The notes: generated by a model from the letters alone, not told the origin. Shown: positions 1 to 6,946, counted from the first letter of the stretch. The stretch is 9,046 bases of DNA from Lysobacteraceae bacterium (GCA_004173415.1 SEHC01000081.1:1-9046), one strand, 5' to 3'. Program-made: numbers and translations.

Positions 1-168
1 CCGTTCGCCGAGACCAAGGAAATACTCGGCGGCTTCAACCTGATCGAGGCGGCGGACATGGAGGAAGCGGTGCGCATCGCCGCCGAATTCCCGTGGGTGC
101 GGACCGGCAGCGTCGAAGTACGGCCGGTCCACGACTTCGAGGCCGAGCGCAGGCGGGTCGGGGCCTGA
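1..168 (+). CDS. YciI-like (DGPF) family protein, C-terminal end
   Basis: The reading frame is open from base 1 and ends at TGA 166-168, giving the last 55 residues of a protein whose start lies outside the window. The fragment opens with PFAETKEILGGF, then an LIEAADMEEAVRIAA helix, and closes on a strand reading GSVEVRPV. This order (G-P-F-x-E-x-K-E, G-G-F, a D/E-E-A helix, then VEVRP) is the recognisable C-terminal half of the YCII-related/DGPF domain, a small ferredoxin-like fold of about 110-130 residues. Function is unknown for most members. They often occur near ECF sigma factor genes and PhnB-like proteins, but no sigma factor is visible here. The short charged tail after VRPV is variable in the family. 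Family assignment is fairly sure; no specific function can be given. Confidence 0.85.
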   Translation, partial: PFAETKEILGGFNLIEAADMEEAVRIAAEFPWVRTGSVEVRPVHDFEAERRRVGA

Positions 169-192
169 CCAGCGGGCTTGGTCGACCGCCCG

Positions 193-219
193 GCAGGCGG
201 CAGGATTCCTGCCGCCTGC
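193..219. terminator. Perfect 12-bp hairpin, likely bidirectional terminator
   Basis: GCAGGCGGCAGG (193-204) is followed by the loop ATT and its exact reverse complement CCTGCCGCCTGC (208-219). It lies 24 bases after the stop of the YciI-like gene and between two convergent genes, where a shared terminator is expected. No run of T follows on either strand, so it is not a textbook intrinsic terminator. A second, imperfect GC-rich inverted structure follows at 222-244, with GGGGC and GCCCC flanking the palindrome CACCGCGGTG. Confidence 0.55.
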
Positions 220-441
220 GTGGGGCTCACCGCGGTGCGGCCCCGGGGGCGAAACCCATGATCACCTGACTAACGACGTGTCATCGGCGTCCAGCCACGC
301 TTCATCGTCCCATTGGCTGTTTCCATCCCCGCGCGACTTTGCGCGCATGCGTCATGCGCAGCCCGGGCCGAACCGGGCACGACGCTGGATAGAACAGCCG
401 CTGCAGCAAGGCCTCCAGTTCACGCCGGAGCCGCATCATGC
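220..441. other. Intergenic region between convergent genes
   Basis: Apart from the GC-rich palindromic stretch at 222-250, I see no gene, RNA or regulatory signal here. Reading frames that cross it are long only because stop codons are rare at this GC content. They show no protein-like composition and have no ribosome binding site. Confidence 0.5.
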
Positions 442-1012
442 TCATGGCCCGGCGTCCACTGGCGCACCCGCGTCACCGGCGCCTGCGCCGGTTGCAGTTT
501 CGCTACTCGACTTCAGGGTCGTCTTGGATGCCGGGGGCAACGCCGCATCACGTCCTTCGCTGGCCTCCAGGCTGGCGCGTGCGCCATCCACCTGCCCGCG
601 ATCCAGGCCGGAGACCTTGCAGTTGCGCGACAGGAACAGATCGGTGACATGGCCCTTGCGCATCTGCAGCTGGGCGACCGCCATCATCGCCTGGTTGTTG
701 CGCTGCATTTCCTCCATCGCCTTGCGCGAACATGTCCTCCTGCAGGCGGGCGGCCGCCTCCATCGGATCGGCCGGCGGCGGCAGCGCGGCGATGCGTGTT
801 TCCAGATATCCGGACTCGGCGTACAGCTGTTCGCAACTGGCGTCGGAATCGGACATCCGCGCCGCGCTGCCGGGATTGGCCATCATGGCGTAGTCGGCCG
901 CCATTGCCCCCGCATCGCCGTGATGGGTGCCCACCTCCGGCACCTGCGCCCGCGCGGGCGCGCACAGGCAAGACAGGGCAAGCAGGGACAGCAGCAGGCA
1001 AGGTAACGGCAT
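442..1012 (-). pseudogene. Small exported protein of unknown function, frameshifted
   Basis: The start ATG (1010-1012) is preceded at six bases by GGAG (1019-1022 on the minus strand). The first 22 residues form a clear signal peptide: a short N-region, a leucine-rich core and A-R-A before Gln23. The frame is protein-like up to Gln97 (722-724). It then turns into low-complexity Gly/Pro/Arg sequence, while a second frame starting at the ATG at 715-717 carries the natural continuation MEEMQRNNQAMMAVAQLQ. Removing one C from the CC at 720-721 joins the halves as MFAQ-A-MEEMQ and gives a protein of 189 residues ending at TGA 442-444. The joined product would have a Met/Gln-rich helix in the middle, two cysteines in the mature part (Cys60 and Cys131) that could pair, and a low-complexity Ala/Gly/Asp tail. 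I do not recognise a family. It is either a decayed gene or an intact gene with one wrong base; periplasmic location is inferred. Confidence 0.6.
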
Positions 1013-1170
1013 CGGTTACTCCAGGTAGTGGTGGGATGAACGGGTGGCGACGGCCTCGCAATCCCCCGGTAAACGCGTTCGCACGGCCGCACGGGTCGTT
1101 GCCAGTGCGGGTTGCGCGATGCCGCCAAAGCCGGCAAACGACGGCGCAGCCCGGGTCTGCGGCTCCATCG

Positions 1171-1216
1171 GGGCTGGCGGCGACGGCCGGGGAGGGCTGG
1201 CGGCGACGGCCGGGGA
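1171..1216. repeat. Perfect 23-bp tandem duplication
   Basis: Bases 1171-1193 and 1194-1216 are identical over all 23 positions. Each unit begins GGGCTGGCGG and ends GGCCGGGGA. A shortened third echo (GACGGCCGG) continues to about 1223. The period is not a multiple of three, which fits a non-coding location. It may come from slippage; whether it binds a protein cannot be told from the sequence. Confidence 0.8.
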
Positions 1217-1318
1217 CGGCCGGCGTCACGGCGCGAGGCGGCGCAAAGGCGCATAGTGGGGCTGGCTGCCGCATCCGGCGGCTGCAGTCCGGGATGCACG
1301 ATGCGTCCGCCGCCCCGC

Positions 1319-1324
1319 AGGAGG
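1319..1324 (+). promoter_or_regulatory. Strong Shine-Dalgarno for the gene at 1331
   Basis: AGGAGG matches the anti-SD core perfectly and lies six bases before ATG 1331-1333. It fixes the start of the small charged protein and shows that ribosomes load here, not in the frame of the following lipoprotein. Confidence 0.8.
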
Positions 1325-1330
1325 GGATAG

Positions 1331-1498
1331 ATGAAAGCGAAGAAGACCAGCAGCAAGGGCCCGGCCCCCAAGGGCCCACCGGCCGGCAGCGAGGGCAATA
1401 CCCACAAGCGGATCGAAAGCGAACGCATCGCCAGCGATATCGCCGATTACGAGAAGTCCGGCGGCAAGGTCGAGAAACTGGGCGTGACCCGGGTGCTG
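1331..1498 (+). CDS. Small charged protein, N-terminal part; natural end lost
   Basis: The ATG sits behind a perfect AGGAGG. The first 56 residues look like a genuine small cytoplasmic protein. There is a Lys/Pro/Gly-rich disordered head (residues 1-22), then a charged amphipathic helix HKRIESERIASDIADYEKSG, then a GGKVEKLGVTRVL strand-like segment. From codon 1499 the same frame continues without a stop to 2021-2023, but it reads Cys/Trp/Arg-rich nonsense there because the true coding frame of that DNA is the lipoprotein frame. The real gene should therefore have ended within a few dozen residues of Leu56. I infer loss of its 3' end by deletion or a base error, and I end the feature where protein-like sequence ends. 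The helix followed by GGKV faintly recalls the core of SutA-type RNA polymerase-binding proteins, but this is too weak to name it. Confidence 0.5.
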
Positions 1499-1512
1499 CA
1501 TCCCCAGGTGCC

Positions 1513-3213
1513 CTGCCCCGGATCCTGCCCTGGCTGCTGGCGCCGGTACTGGCCTCGTGCGGCGGATCCGGCACCCACCCGGCGCTCTCGGCCAGCGAGA
1601 CGGGTATGGCGCCGACGGTCCGTCCGGCCGCCACCTCGCCCACCGCGGCGCCCAAGCTTGATCCCCAGGCGCTGGTGTCGGCCGCCTCGCCCTTCGCTCC
1701 CGGCTGCGACCGCGAGGACATCGGCGGTACCAACTATGTCAACGCCGAAGTGGAGCCATCGCTGGCCATCCATCCGCACGATCCGGCCCGCCGGGTCGCG
1801 ATCTGGCAGCAGGACCGGTGGTCGAACGGTTCCTCGCGGGGAATCATGGGCGCGGCCAGCACCGATGGTGGCCAAAGCTGGATCCGGAGACCGTTGCCGT
1901 TCTCGCGTTGCGGCGGCGGCACCCTCGCCAATGGCGGCGACTACGCGCGGGTATCCAACCCGTGGGTGGCCTATGGCGGCAACGGCATCGTCCACGCGGT
2001 GGGCCTGTCCAGCAGCGGGGTGATTTTCCAGTCCGGCTCGGTCAATGCCATCGTGGCCAGCCGCTCGCTCGATGGTGGCCTCAGCTGGAGCAACCCGGTC
2101 CCGCTGATCCGCGACGGGCCGGGTTTCTTCAACGACAAGGTCGCGGTCACCGTCGACCCGGTCGACCCCAACCTGGTGTACGCCACCTGGGACCGGCTGG
2201 TGGCCGGCGACAACGGCGGTCCGACCTACGTGGCCCGCAGCCTCGATGGCGGGGCCAGCTGGCAGCCGGCACGGCCGGCCTACGACCCGGGGCCGAACGC
2301 GCAGACCATCAGCAACGTGATCGTGGTGGCGCGCGATCGCACCCTGGTCAACCTGTTCGTGCAGATCGACTACGTGGGCGACGACTACGTGGCCCGGATC
2401 GCGGTGATCCGCTCCTTCGACCAGGGCACGACCTGGACCGGGCCGACCACGGTGGCGGCGCTGCAGTCGGTGGGTACGCGCGATCCGTGGCTGGCCACGC
2501 CGGTGCGCGACCAGTCGATCATCCCGCAGATCGCCGCCGCCCCCAACGGCACGGTGTACGCGGCCTGGCAGGACGCGCGCTTCAATGGCGGCGCCCTGGA
2601 TGCGATCGTGATCTCGCGCTCGCTGGACGGCGGCGCCAGCTGGACCCTGCCCCGGCGGGTCAGCACGGCGGCCGGGGTGGCCGCGTTCAATCCCAGCGTG
2701 CACGTGCGCGCGGATGGCATGGTCGGGGTCGGCTATTACGACTTCCGCAGCGATGGGCCGGCGGCGACGCTGCTGACCGACACCTGGCTGGCGCGTTCGG
2801 CCGACGGCGGCTGGAGCTGGAGCGAGTCGCGCATCGCCGAGCCGTTCGACCTGGCGATGGCGCCGCGCACCAGCGCGCCCTTCGATGGCGGCTTCTTCCT
2901 GGGCGACTACCAGAGCCTGGGCAGCGTGGGGCCGGTGTTCGTGCCGCTGTTCGCCAAGGCCAACAACGCGACCCCGGCCAACCGCAGCGACATCTTCCAC
3001 GCCCCGGCCGTTTCGGCCACCAGCGGGGCCAGCGGCCGCTTCCACCCCGACTGCGGCCCGCCGCGCCACCGCGCCGCGCAGTCGGGGCAGGCCGACCCAT
3101 TGCAGGCGCGCGTGTCCGCCAACCTGAAGCGCGCGCGCCTGCAACGCCTGGGTCCGCACGCGGCCGCGCCCCCGGATCGCCAGTCGAACCGGCCAGCGGC
3201 CCGGACACCCTAG
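1513..3213 (+). CDS. Asp-box (BNR) beta-propeller lipoprotein, sialidase-like fold, start codon missing
   Basis: Positions below count from Leu 1513. A lipoprotein signal, LPRILPWLLAPVLASC, ends in the lipobox L-A-S-C at Cys16 (1558-1560), so the mature protein should be lipid-anchored. After a disordered Ala/Pro/Thr linker comes a propeller with six Asp-boxes of the form S-x-D-x-G-x-x-W. They lie at 1858-1881, 2065-2088, 2239-2262, 2413-2436, 2620-2643 and 2797-2820, spaced 69, 58, 58, 69 and 59 residues apart. The opening EPSLAIHPHD with VAIWQQDRW is typical of uncharacterised sialidase-family propellers. True sialidases also need an Arg-Ile-Pro motif and an arginine triad; I see no RIP motif before the first box, so enzyme activity is not supported. 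The Arg/Pro/Ala-rich tail after about 3060 is probably disordered. No ATG, GTG or TTG occurs in this frame between 1294 and the lipobox. I chose CTG 1513 only as a plausible left limit of the signal peptide; the original start appears to be lost. Confidence 0.75.
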   Translation: MPRILPWLLAPVLASCGGSGTHPALSASETGMAPTVRPAATSPTAAPKLDPQALVSAASPFAPGCDREDIGGTNYVNAEVEPSLAIHPHDPARRVAIWQQDRWSNGSSRGIMGAASTDGGQSWIRRPLPFSRCGGGTLANGGDYARVSNPWVAYGGNGIVHAVGLSSSGVIFQSGSVNAIVASRSLDGGLSWSNPVPLIRDGPGFFNDKVAVTVDPVDPNLVYATWDRLVAGDNGGPTYVARSLDGGASWQPARPAYDPGPNAQTISNVIVVARDRTLVNLFVQIDYVGDDYVARIAVIRSFDQGTTWTGPTTVAALQSVGTRDPWLATPVRDQSIIPQIAAAPNGTVYAAWQDARFNGGALDAIVISRSLDGGASWTLPRRVSTAAGVAAFNPSVHVRADGMVGVGYYDFRSDGPAATLLTDTWLARSADGGWSWSESRIAEPFDLAMAPRTSAPFDGGFFLGDYQSLGSVGPVFVPLFAKANNATPANRSDIFHAPAVSATSGASGRFHPDCGPPRHRAAQSGQADPLQARVSANLKRARLQRLGPHAAAPPDRQSNRPAARTP

Positions 3214-3230
3214 GGTCGGTCAGTCCGACC
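3214..3230. terminator. Short hairpin between convergent genes
   Basis: GGTCGG (3214-3219) and CCGACC (3225-3230) can pair around the loop TCAGT, beginning right after the lipoprotein stop TAG. It lies between convergent genes, but the stem is only six bases and no T-run follows. Confidence 0.3.
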
Positions 3231-3250
3231 GGTCGAACGCTGCGCAGGCC

Positions 3251-3730
3251 TCAGCCGCGGCGGGCCGCCTTGATCGCGGCGATGTCGATTTTGGTCATCT
3301 GCATCATCGCTTCGAAGGAGCGCTTGGCCGCCACGGAATCCGGATCGGTGATCGCCTCGGTCAGCGCGCGTGGGGTGATCTGCCACGACACGCCCCAGCG
3401 GTCCTTGCACCAGCCGCAGGCGCTTGGCTGGCCGCCGTTGCCGATGATGGCGTCCCACAGCCGGTCGGTCTCGGCCTGGTCGTCGGTGGCGACCTGGAAC
3501 GAGAACGCCTCGTTGTGCTTGAACGTGTCGCCGCCGTTCAAGCCCAGGCACGGCAGGCCCATCAGCGTGAACTCCACGGTCAGCACGTCGCCCTGCTTGC
3601 CCGAAGGGTAGTCGCCGGGGGCGTGGTGGACCGCGCCGACCGCGCTGTCGGGAAAGGTCCGGGCGTAGAAGGTCGCCGCTTCCAGCGCGGCGCCGTCGTA
3701 CCACAGGCAGATCGTGTTCTTGCTGGTCAT
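3251..3730 (-). CDS. PhnB-like VOC-superfamily protein (3-demethylubiquinone-9 3-methyltransferase-like domain)
   Basis: The protein has 159 residues, the usual length for a single-unit PhnB-like protein. Start ATG 3728-3730 is chosen because GGAG (3738-3741) lies seven bases upstream and the family signature begins at once with T-I-C-L-W-Y-D. In order it shows FYARTFPDSAVG (21-32), the strand LTVEFTLMGLPCLGLNGG (50-67), FKHNEAFSFQV (70-80), WCKDRWGVSWQITP (107-120) and the closing AMMQMTKIDIAAIKAA (141-156). This set is diagnostic of the VOC/glyoxalase-fold group misleadingly named after a ubiquinone methyltransferase. Members are small soluble cytoplasmic proteins; most have no known substrate, and methyltransferase activity is not expected. 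The gene stands alone, convergent with the lipoprotein gene and divergent from the kinase gene. Confidence 0.92.
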   Translation of the reverse strand: MTSKNTICLWYDGAALEAATFYARTFPDSAVGAVHHAPGDYPSGKQGDVLTVEFTLMGLPCLGLNGGDTFKHNEAFSFQVATDDQAETDRLWDAIIGNGGQPSACGWCKDRWGVSWQITPRALTEAITDPDSVAAKRSFEAMMQMTKIDIAAIKAARRG

Positions 3731-4125
3731 GTCATTGCTCCGCGGACAGGGGAATGCAGGTCGTGCGGACGGTGGATCGAAGCGGACCGAGCGCGCCGCC
3801 CGACCACCGATCGGCCCGGCCGGCGCAAGGCGCCGGTGCGGCACGCCCGCGATGCCGCCTGCGCGCAGGATCGGCGGACCGGGGTTTCCGATCGGTGATG
3901 ATCGCCCATGCCGTGCCCCGCTTCGCCTGGAATCCCGCCGTCGGCGGTGGGCGCGGCTTGGATGGCCTGCGGTTCGCTGGCGGCCTGCGCCGCGGGCGAG
4001 CGATGGCTCCGTGGCGCCCGCCCACCCTGCGGCGCTGCGATGCACACCGCCTTGACGAGTGTCCGGCCTATAGTGCGCCGCGGCCTTAGCGATGGGGCAC
4101 TACCCTGCCCGTCACGGAATCCTTC
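3731..4125. other. Divergent intergenic region upstream of VOC and kinase genes
   Basis: The region is 395 bases long. A GC hairpin is possible at 3820-3836 (CCGGCGC, loop AAG, GCGCCGG). Near the kinase side TTGACG (4052-4057) and TATAGT (4069-4074) resemble -35 and -10 boxes, but they are only 11 bases apart instead of about 17. The -10-like box may still be used with another upstream element. I see no gene or other signal here. Confidence 0.5.
4069..4074 (+). promoter_or_regulatory. Possible -10 box for the histidine kinase gene
   Basis: TATAGT lies 52 bases before the kinase ATG in otherwise very GC-rich DNA and differs from TATAAT at one position. The only -35-like hexamer nearby (TTGACG at 4052-4057) is spaced too closely for a standard sigma-70 promoter, so this is a weak call. 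Confidence 0.25.
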
Positions 4126-6615
4126 ATGACCGAACCATCAATGTCCAAGCACCCGCTCGCCTTCCTCGAAGGCGGCGGTGAGATGGGACGACGCACGCGC
4201 GAGTTCGACTGGGATTCGACCGTGCTGGGTCGTGCGGAATCGTGGCCGGACCAGCTCAAGACCGCGGTTCGCCTGCTGCTGTCGACCGGCCATCCGATGT
4301 TCCTGTGGTGGGGCCCGCAGCTGATCCAGTTCTACAACGACGCCTACCGGCGCTCGATCGGCTCCGAGCGCCATCCTTCGGCCCTTGGGCAGCCCGGCCG
4401 CGAATGCTGGGAGGAGATCTGGGACATCATCGGCCCGCAGATCGAACAGGTGATGCAGGGCCGCGGCGCGACCTGGAACGAGAACGCGCTGGTGCCGATC
4501 ACCCGCAACGGCGTTCGCGAGGACGTGTACTGGACCTACAGCTACAGCCCCATCGACCTGCCCGAGGCCGAACACGGGGTCGGCGGCGTGCTGGTGGTAT
4601 GCACCGAGACCAGCGACAAGGTCATCGCCGAGCGCAACCACCTGGCCGAGCGCGACCGGATGAAGGAGCTGTTCGAGCAGGCGCCCGGTTTCATGGCGAT
4701 GCTGCGCGGTCCCGAGCACGTCTACGAAATGGCCAACCCGGCCTACCTGCGCCTGACCGGCGACCGCCCGGTGCTGGGTCGCAGGGTCATCGATGTCTTC
4801 CCCGAGGTCGTCCAGCAGGGCTACCTGGACCTGCTGAACCAGGTCTACCAGGAGGGCAAGGCGGTCAACAGCAGCAGCGCCAGGTTCGAGATCACCGGCC
4901 CCGACGGCACTACCCGCGAGCACTACCTCAACTTCGTCTACCAGCCGGTGACCGATGCACAGGGGCGGGTCACCGGCATCTTCGTCGAGGGCTTCGACGT
5001 GACCGAGGCGCGCGTCGATTCGGAGGTGGTGCGCGAGCTGTACCTGACCCTGGAGCAGCGCGTCGCCGACGCCGTGGCCCAGCGCAACATCCTTGCCGAC
5101 GTGGTCGAGTTCTCCGATGCCTACATCCTGGTGATCGACCTGGAGTACAAGGTGGCCGCCTTCAACCGGGCCTATGCCGACCTGTTCGAACAGGTTTACG
5201 GCCAGCGCCTCAAGCTGGGCGACCACCTGCTGGAGGCGATCGGCGGCGACCCGGAACGCTCGGCGCGGATCCGCGCCCACTGGGAGCGCGCGGTCGGCGG
5301 CGAGGATTTCCACCTGGTCGAGAGCGTGCAGATCCCCGGCAAGGCCACCCACTACTACGACGTGCGCTTCAACGCGCTGCGCGACCGCTCGGCCAGCCAG
5401 GTGGGCGCCTTCGTGGTCGTCTACGACGTGACCGAACGCATGGCCGAACAGGCGCGCCTGGCCGAAGCCGAGGAACGGGTGCGGCAGGCGCAGAAGATCG
5501 AAGCTCTGGGCCAGCTCACCGGCGGCGTGGCCCACGACTTCAACAACCTGCTGATGGTGATCTCCGGCGGCCTGGAGGTGATGGATTCCCTGGCCCCGGC
5601 GCGACGCGAGCGGGTCATCGAGGGCATGCGCCAGGCGGTCGAGCGCGGCGCGGGGCTGAGCAGGCAGCTGCTGGCCTTCTCACGCCGCCACCCACTGCGG
5701 CCCGAAGCCATCGACCTGGCCGATCGCGTCGGCGGCATGCGCGAGATGCTCGAGCGCAGCCTGCGCGGCGACATCCAGGTACAGGTCGATTTCGCCGCCG
5801 ACCTGTGGCCGGTCGAGGTGGATCCCGGGCAGCTCGAGCTGGTGATCCTGAACCTGGCGGTGAACGCGCGCGACGCCATGCCCAACGGTGGCCGGATCAC
5901 CCTGGGCGGGCGCAATGCGCCGGCCTTGAATGACGAGGAACTGTTCGGCGACTACGTGGAACTGTCCATCGCCGACACCGGCACCGGGATACTTCCGGAG
6001 GTGCTGTCACGGGTGTTCGAGCCCTTCTTCACCACCAAGGAAATCGGCAAGGGCTCGGGCCTGGGCCTGGCCCAGGCGCATGGGTTCGCCCGCTCCTCGC
6101 GCGGCGCGCTGCGTATCCAGAGCGAACCGCAACACGGCACCACCGTGTTCCTGTACCTGCCGCGCACCGACAAGCTGCCTGCCGGCCAGCCCGAACGGCA
6201 CGCATCGGCAGTGGCCGCCGAACTGCCCAGCCCGCGCGGCTCGCTGCTGCTGGTGGAGGACGACAACGAAGTGGCCGCACTGACCAGCGAGATGCTCGCA
6301 GCGCTGGGCTACCGGGTCACCCGGGTGGAGAACGCGGACGCCGCCCTGCAACTGCTGGCTTCCAGCAGCGCCTTCGACCTGGTGTTCTCCGACGTGATGA
6401 TGCCCGGCCAGCTGGATGGCATCGACCTGTCGCAGGAGATCAGGCGCCTGCATTCGGGGCTGCCGGTGGTGCTGACCACAGGCCACGTCGAAGCGGCCAG
6501 ACAGAAGGCCGAGGCGATCGGCGTGCAGGTGCTGCCCAAGCCTTACCGGCTCAAGGACCTGGACGCGGCGCTGGAGAAGGCGCGCGGGCCCGCGGCCGAC
6601 AGGTCGATGGCATGA
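4126..6615 (+). CDS. PAS-domain hybrid sensor histidine kinase/response regulator
   Basis: The protein has 829 residues and no evident membrane segment, so it is probably a cytoplasmic sensor. Residues about 15-165 are a PAS-like domain with GRAESWPDQLKTAV and HPMFLWWGPQLIQFYNDAYR. Residues 178-296 form a second PAS ending DVTEAR, and about 325-438 a third ending YDVTERM. A short coiled coil leads to the H-box GQLTGGVAHDFNNLL with phospho-acceptor His470. The ATPase domain shows the N-box around Asn580 (NLAVNARDAM), G1 DTGTG (617-621), F-box FEPFFTTK (from 631) and G2 GKGSGLGLA (641-649). The receiver domain (705-820) has the acidic pair Asp712/Asp713, phospho-acceptor Asp756 (SDVMMPG), Thr784 and Lys805 (PKPY). 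All residues needed for autophosphorylation and internal phosphotransfer are present. No output domain follows, so a separate phosphotransfer protein or regulator would be needed. GGAA (4116-4119) supports ATG 4126; ATG 4141 is an alternative. No LOV-type photoactive cysteine motif is seen; the signal is unknown. Confidence 0.95.
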   Translation: MTEPSMSKHPLAFLEGGGEMGRRTREFDWDSTVLGRAESWPDQLKTAVRLLLSTGHPMFLWWGPQLIQFYNDAYRRSIGSERHPSALGQPGRECWEEIWDIIGPQIEQVMQGRGATWNENALVPITRNGVREDVYWTYSYSPIDLPEAEHGVGGVLVVCTETSDKVIAERNHLAERDRMKELFEQAPGFMAMLRGPEHVYEMANPAYLRLTGDRPVLGRRVIDVFPEVVQQGYLDLLNQVYQEGKAVNSSSARFEITGPDGTTREHYLNFVYQPVTDAQGRVTGIFVEGFDVTEARVDSEVVRELYLTLEQRVADAVAQRNILADVVEFSDAYILVIDLEYKVAAFNRAYADLFEQVYGQRLKLGDHLLEAIGGDPERSARIRAHWERAVGGEDFHLVESVQIPGKATHYYDVRFNALRDRSASQVGAFVVVYDVTERMAEQARLAEAEERVRQAQKIEALGQLTGGVAHDFNNLLMVISGGLEVMDSLAPARRERVIEGMRQAVERGAGLSRQLLAFSRRHPLRPEAIDLADRVGGMREMLERSLRGDIQVQVDFAADLWPVEVDPGQLELVILNLAVNARDAMPNGGRITLGGRNAPALNDEELFGDYVELSIADTGTGILPEVLSRVFEPFFTTKEIGKGSGLGLAQAHGFARSSRGALRIQSEPQHGTTVFLYLPRTDKLPAGQPERHASAVAAELPSPRGSLLLVEDDNEVAALTSEMLAALGYRVTRVENADAALQLLASSSAFDLVFSDVMMPGQLDGIDLSQEIRRLHSGLPVVLTTGHVEAARQKAEAIGVQVLPKPYRLKDLDAALEKARGPAADRSMA

Positions 6616-6938
6616 GCCGCTATGCCTGGATGGTGGTGCGCGCCTACCTGCCGGCCTTGCTGGCCCTGGCGTTGGCGGTGATCGGCATGACCTGGACTTC
6701 GGTCTCCGGCAACGTGCATGCACTGAGCCCGCTGGTTCCCTATGTCAAATGGCTGCCGCCGATCGCCTTGCTGGCCGCACTGGTCGCAGGCCTGGTAGCG
6801 ACCCTGCGCCTGTGGCGCTGGCAAAGCGGGAAGACGCCGCTATGCGCCGGCTGCGGCGGCCCGCTGGGACGTTTGCAGCAGGGTCCGCAGGGCAGCTACC
6901 GCAAATGCCTGGCTTGCGGGGCCAGGCAGGCACCGTGA
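6612..6938 (+). CDS. Small membrane protein with C-terminal zinc ribbon
   Basis: The protein has 108 residues. Its ATG overlaps the kinase stop in ATGA (6612-6615), the usual sign of translational coupling. Two hydrophobic helices are seen at about residues 8-27 and 48-66, joined by a short loop. After them comes a basic stretch LRLWRWQSGK and then Cys78-x-x-Cys81 and Cys99-x-x-Cys102, a four-cysteine zinc ribbon. The basic stretch after the second helix suggests, by the positive-inside rule, that the ribbon is cytoplasmic, with both termini inside. I do not recognise a named family. The coupling to the kinase suggests it is made in proportion to it and may help place or tune it at the membrane, but this is inference. 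Convergent with the M56 gene. Confidence 0.75.
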   Translation: MSRYAWMVVRAYLPALLALALAVIGMTWTSVSGNVHALSPLVPYVKWLPPIALLAALVAGLVATLRLWRWQSGKTPLCAGCGGPLGRLQQGPQGSYRKCLACGARQAP

Positions 6939-6946
6939 AGGCGGCA

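Larger units (their letters stand above)
1013..1330. other. Divergent intergenic region
   Basis: This stretch separates the minus-strand exported protein from the plus-strand gene at 1331, so it should hold promoters for both. I cannot point to a convincing -35/-10 pair. The one clear structure is the 23-bp tandem duplication at 1171-1216. Open frames across it are GC artefacts. Confidence 0.5.

Noticed and set aside
1331..1498. Naming the small charged protein as a SutA-like RNA polymerase-binding protein.
   Set aside because: Only a short helix plus GGKV resembles SutA; the acidic head and C-terminal tail of that family are absent or unseen.
313..1512. The lipoprotein frame is open far upstream and could make one protein of 966 residues.
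   Set aside because: The part before 1513 is Arg/Ala/Pro-rich without domain character, overlaps the well-supported antisense exported protein and the gene at 1331, and lacks a ribosome binding site.
1447..3159. A 570-codon open frame on the minus strand opposite the lipoprotein.
   Set aside because: It is a GC-driven antisense shadow. Its composition is Arg/Gly/Val/His-rich without domains, while the plus strand has a lipobox and six Asp-boxes.
1..3730. YciI-like and PhnB-like genes as parts of one ECF-sigma-linked cluster.
   Set aside because: They lie on opposite strands, more than 3 kb apart, with unrelated genes between, and no sigma factor is visible.
3820..3836. GC hairpin upstream of the kinase and VOC genes as a riboswitch or terminator.
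   Set aside because: The stem is seven bases in extremely GC-rich DNA, with no T-run and no recognisable conserved RNA core; chance is a sufficient explanation.
4138..5535. A 465-codon minus-strand frame opposite the kinase.
   Set aside because: The plus strand encodes clear PAS and kinase motifs over the same bases; the antisense frame is His/Asp/Val-rich with no recognisable fold.
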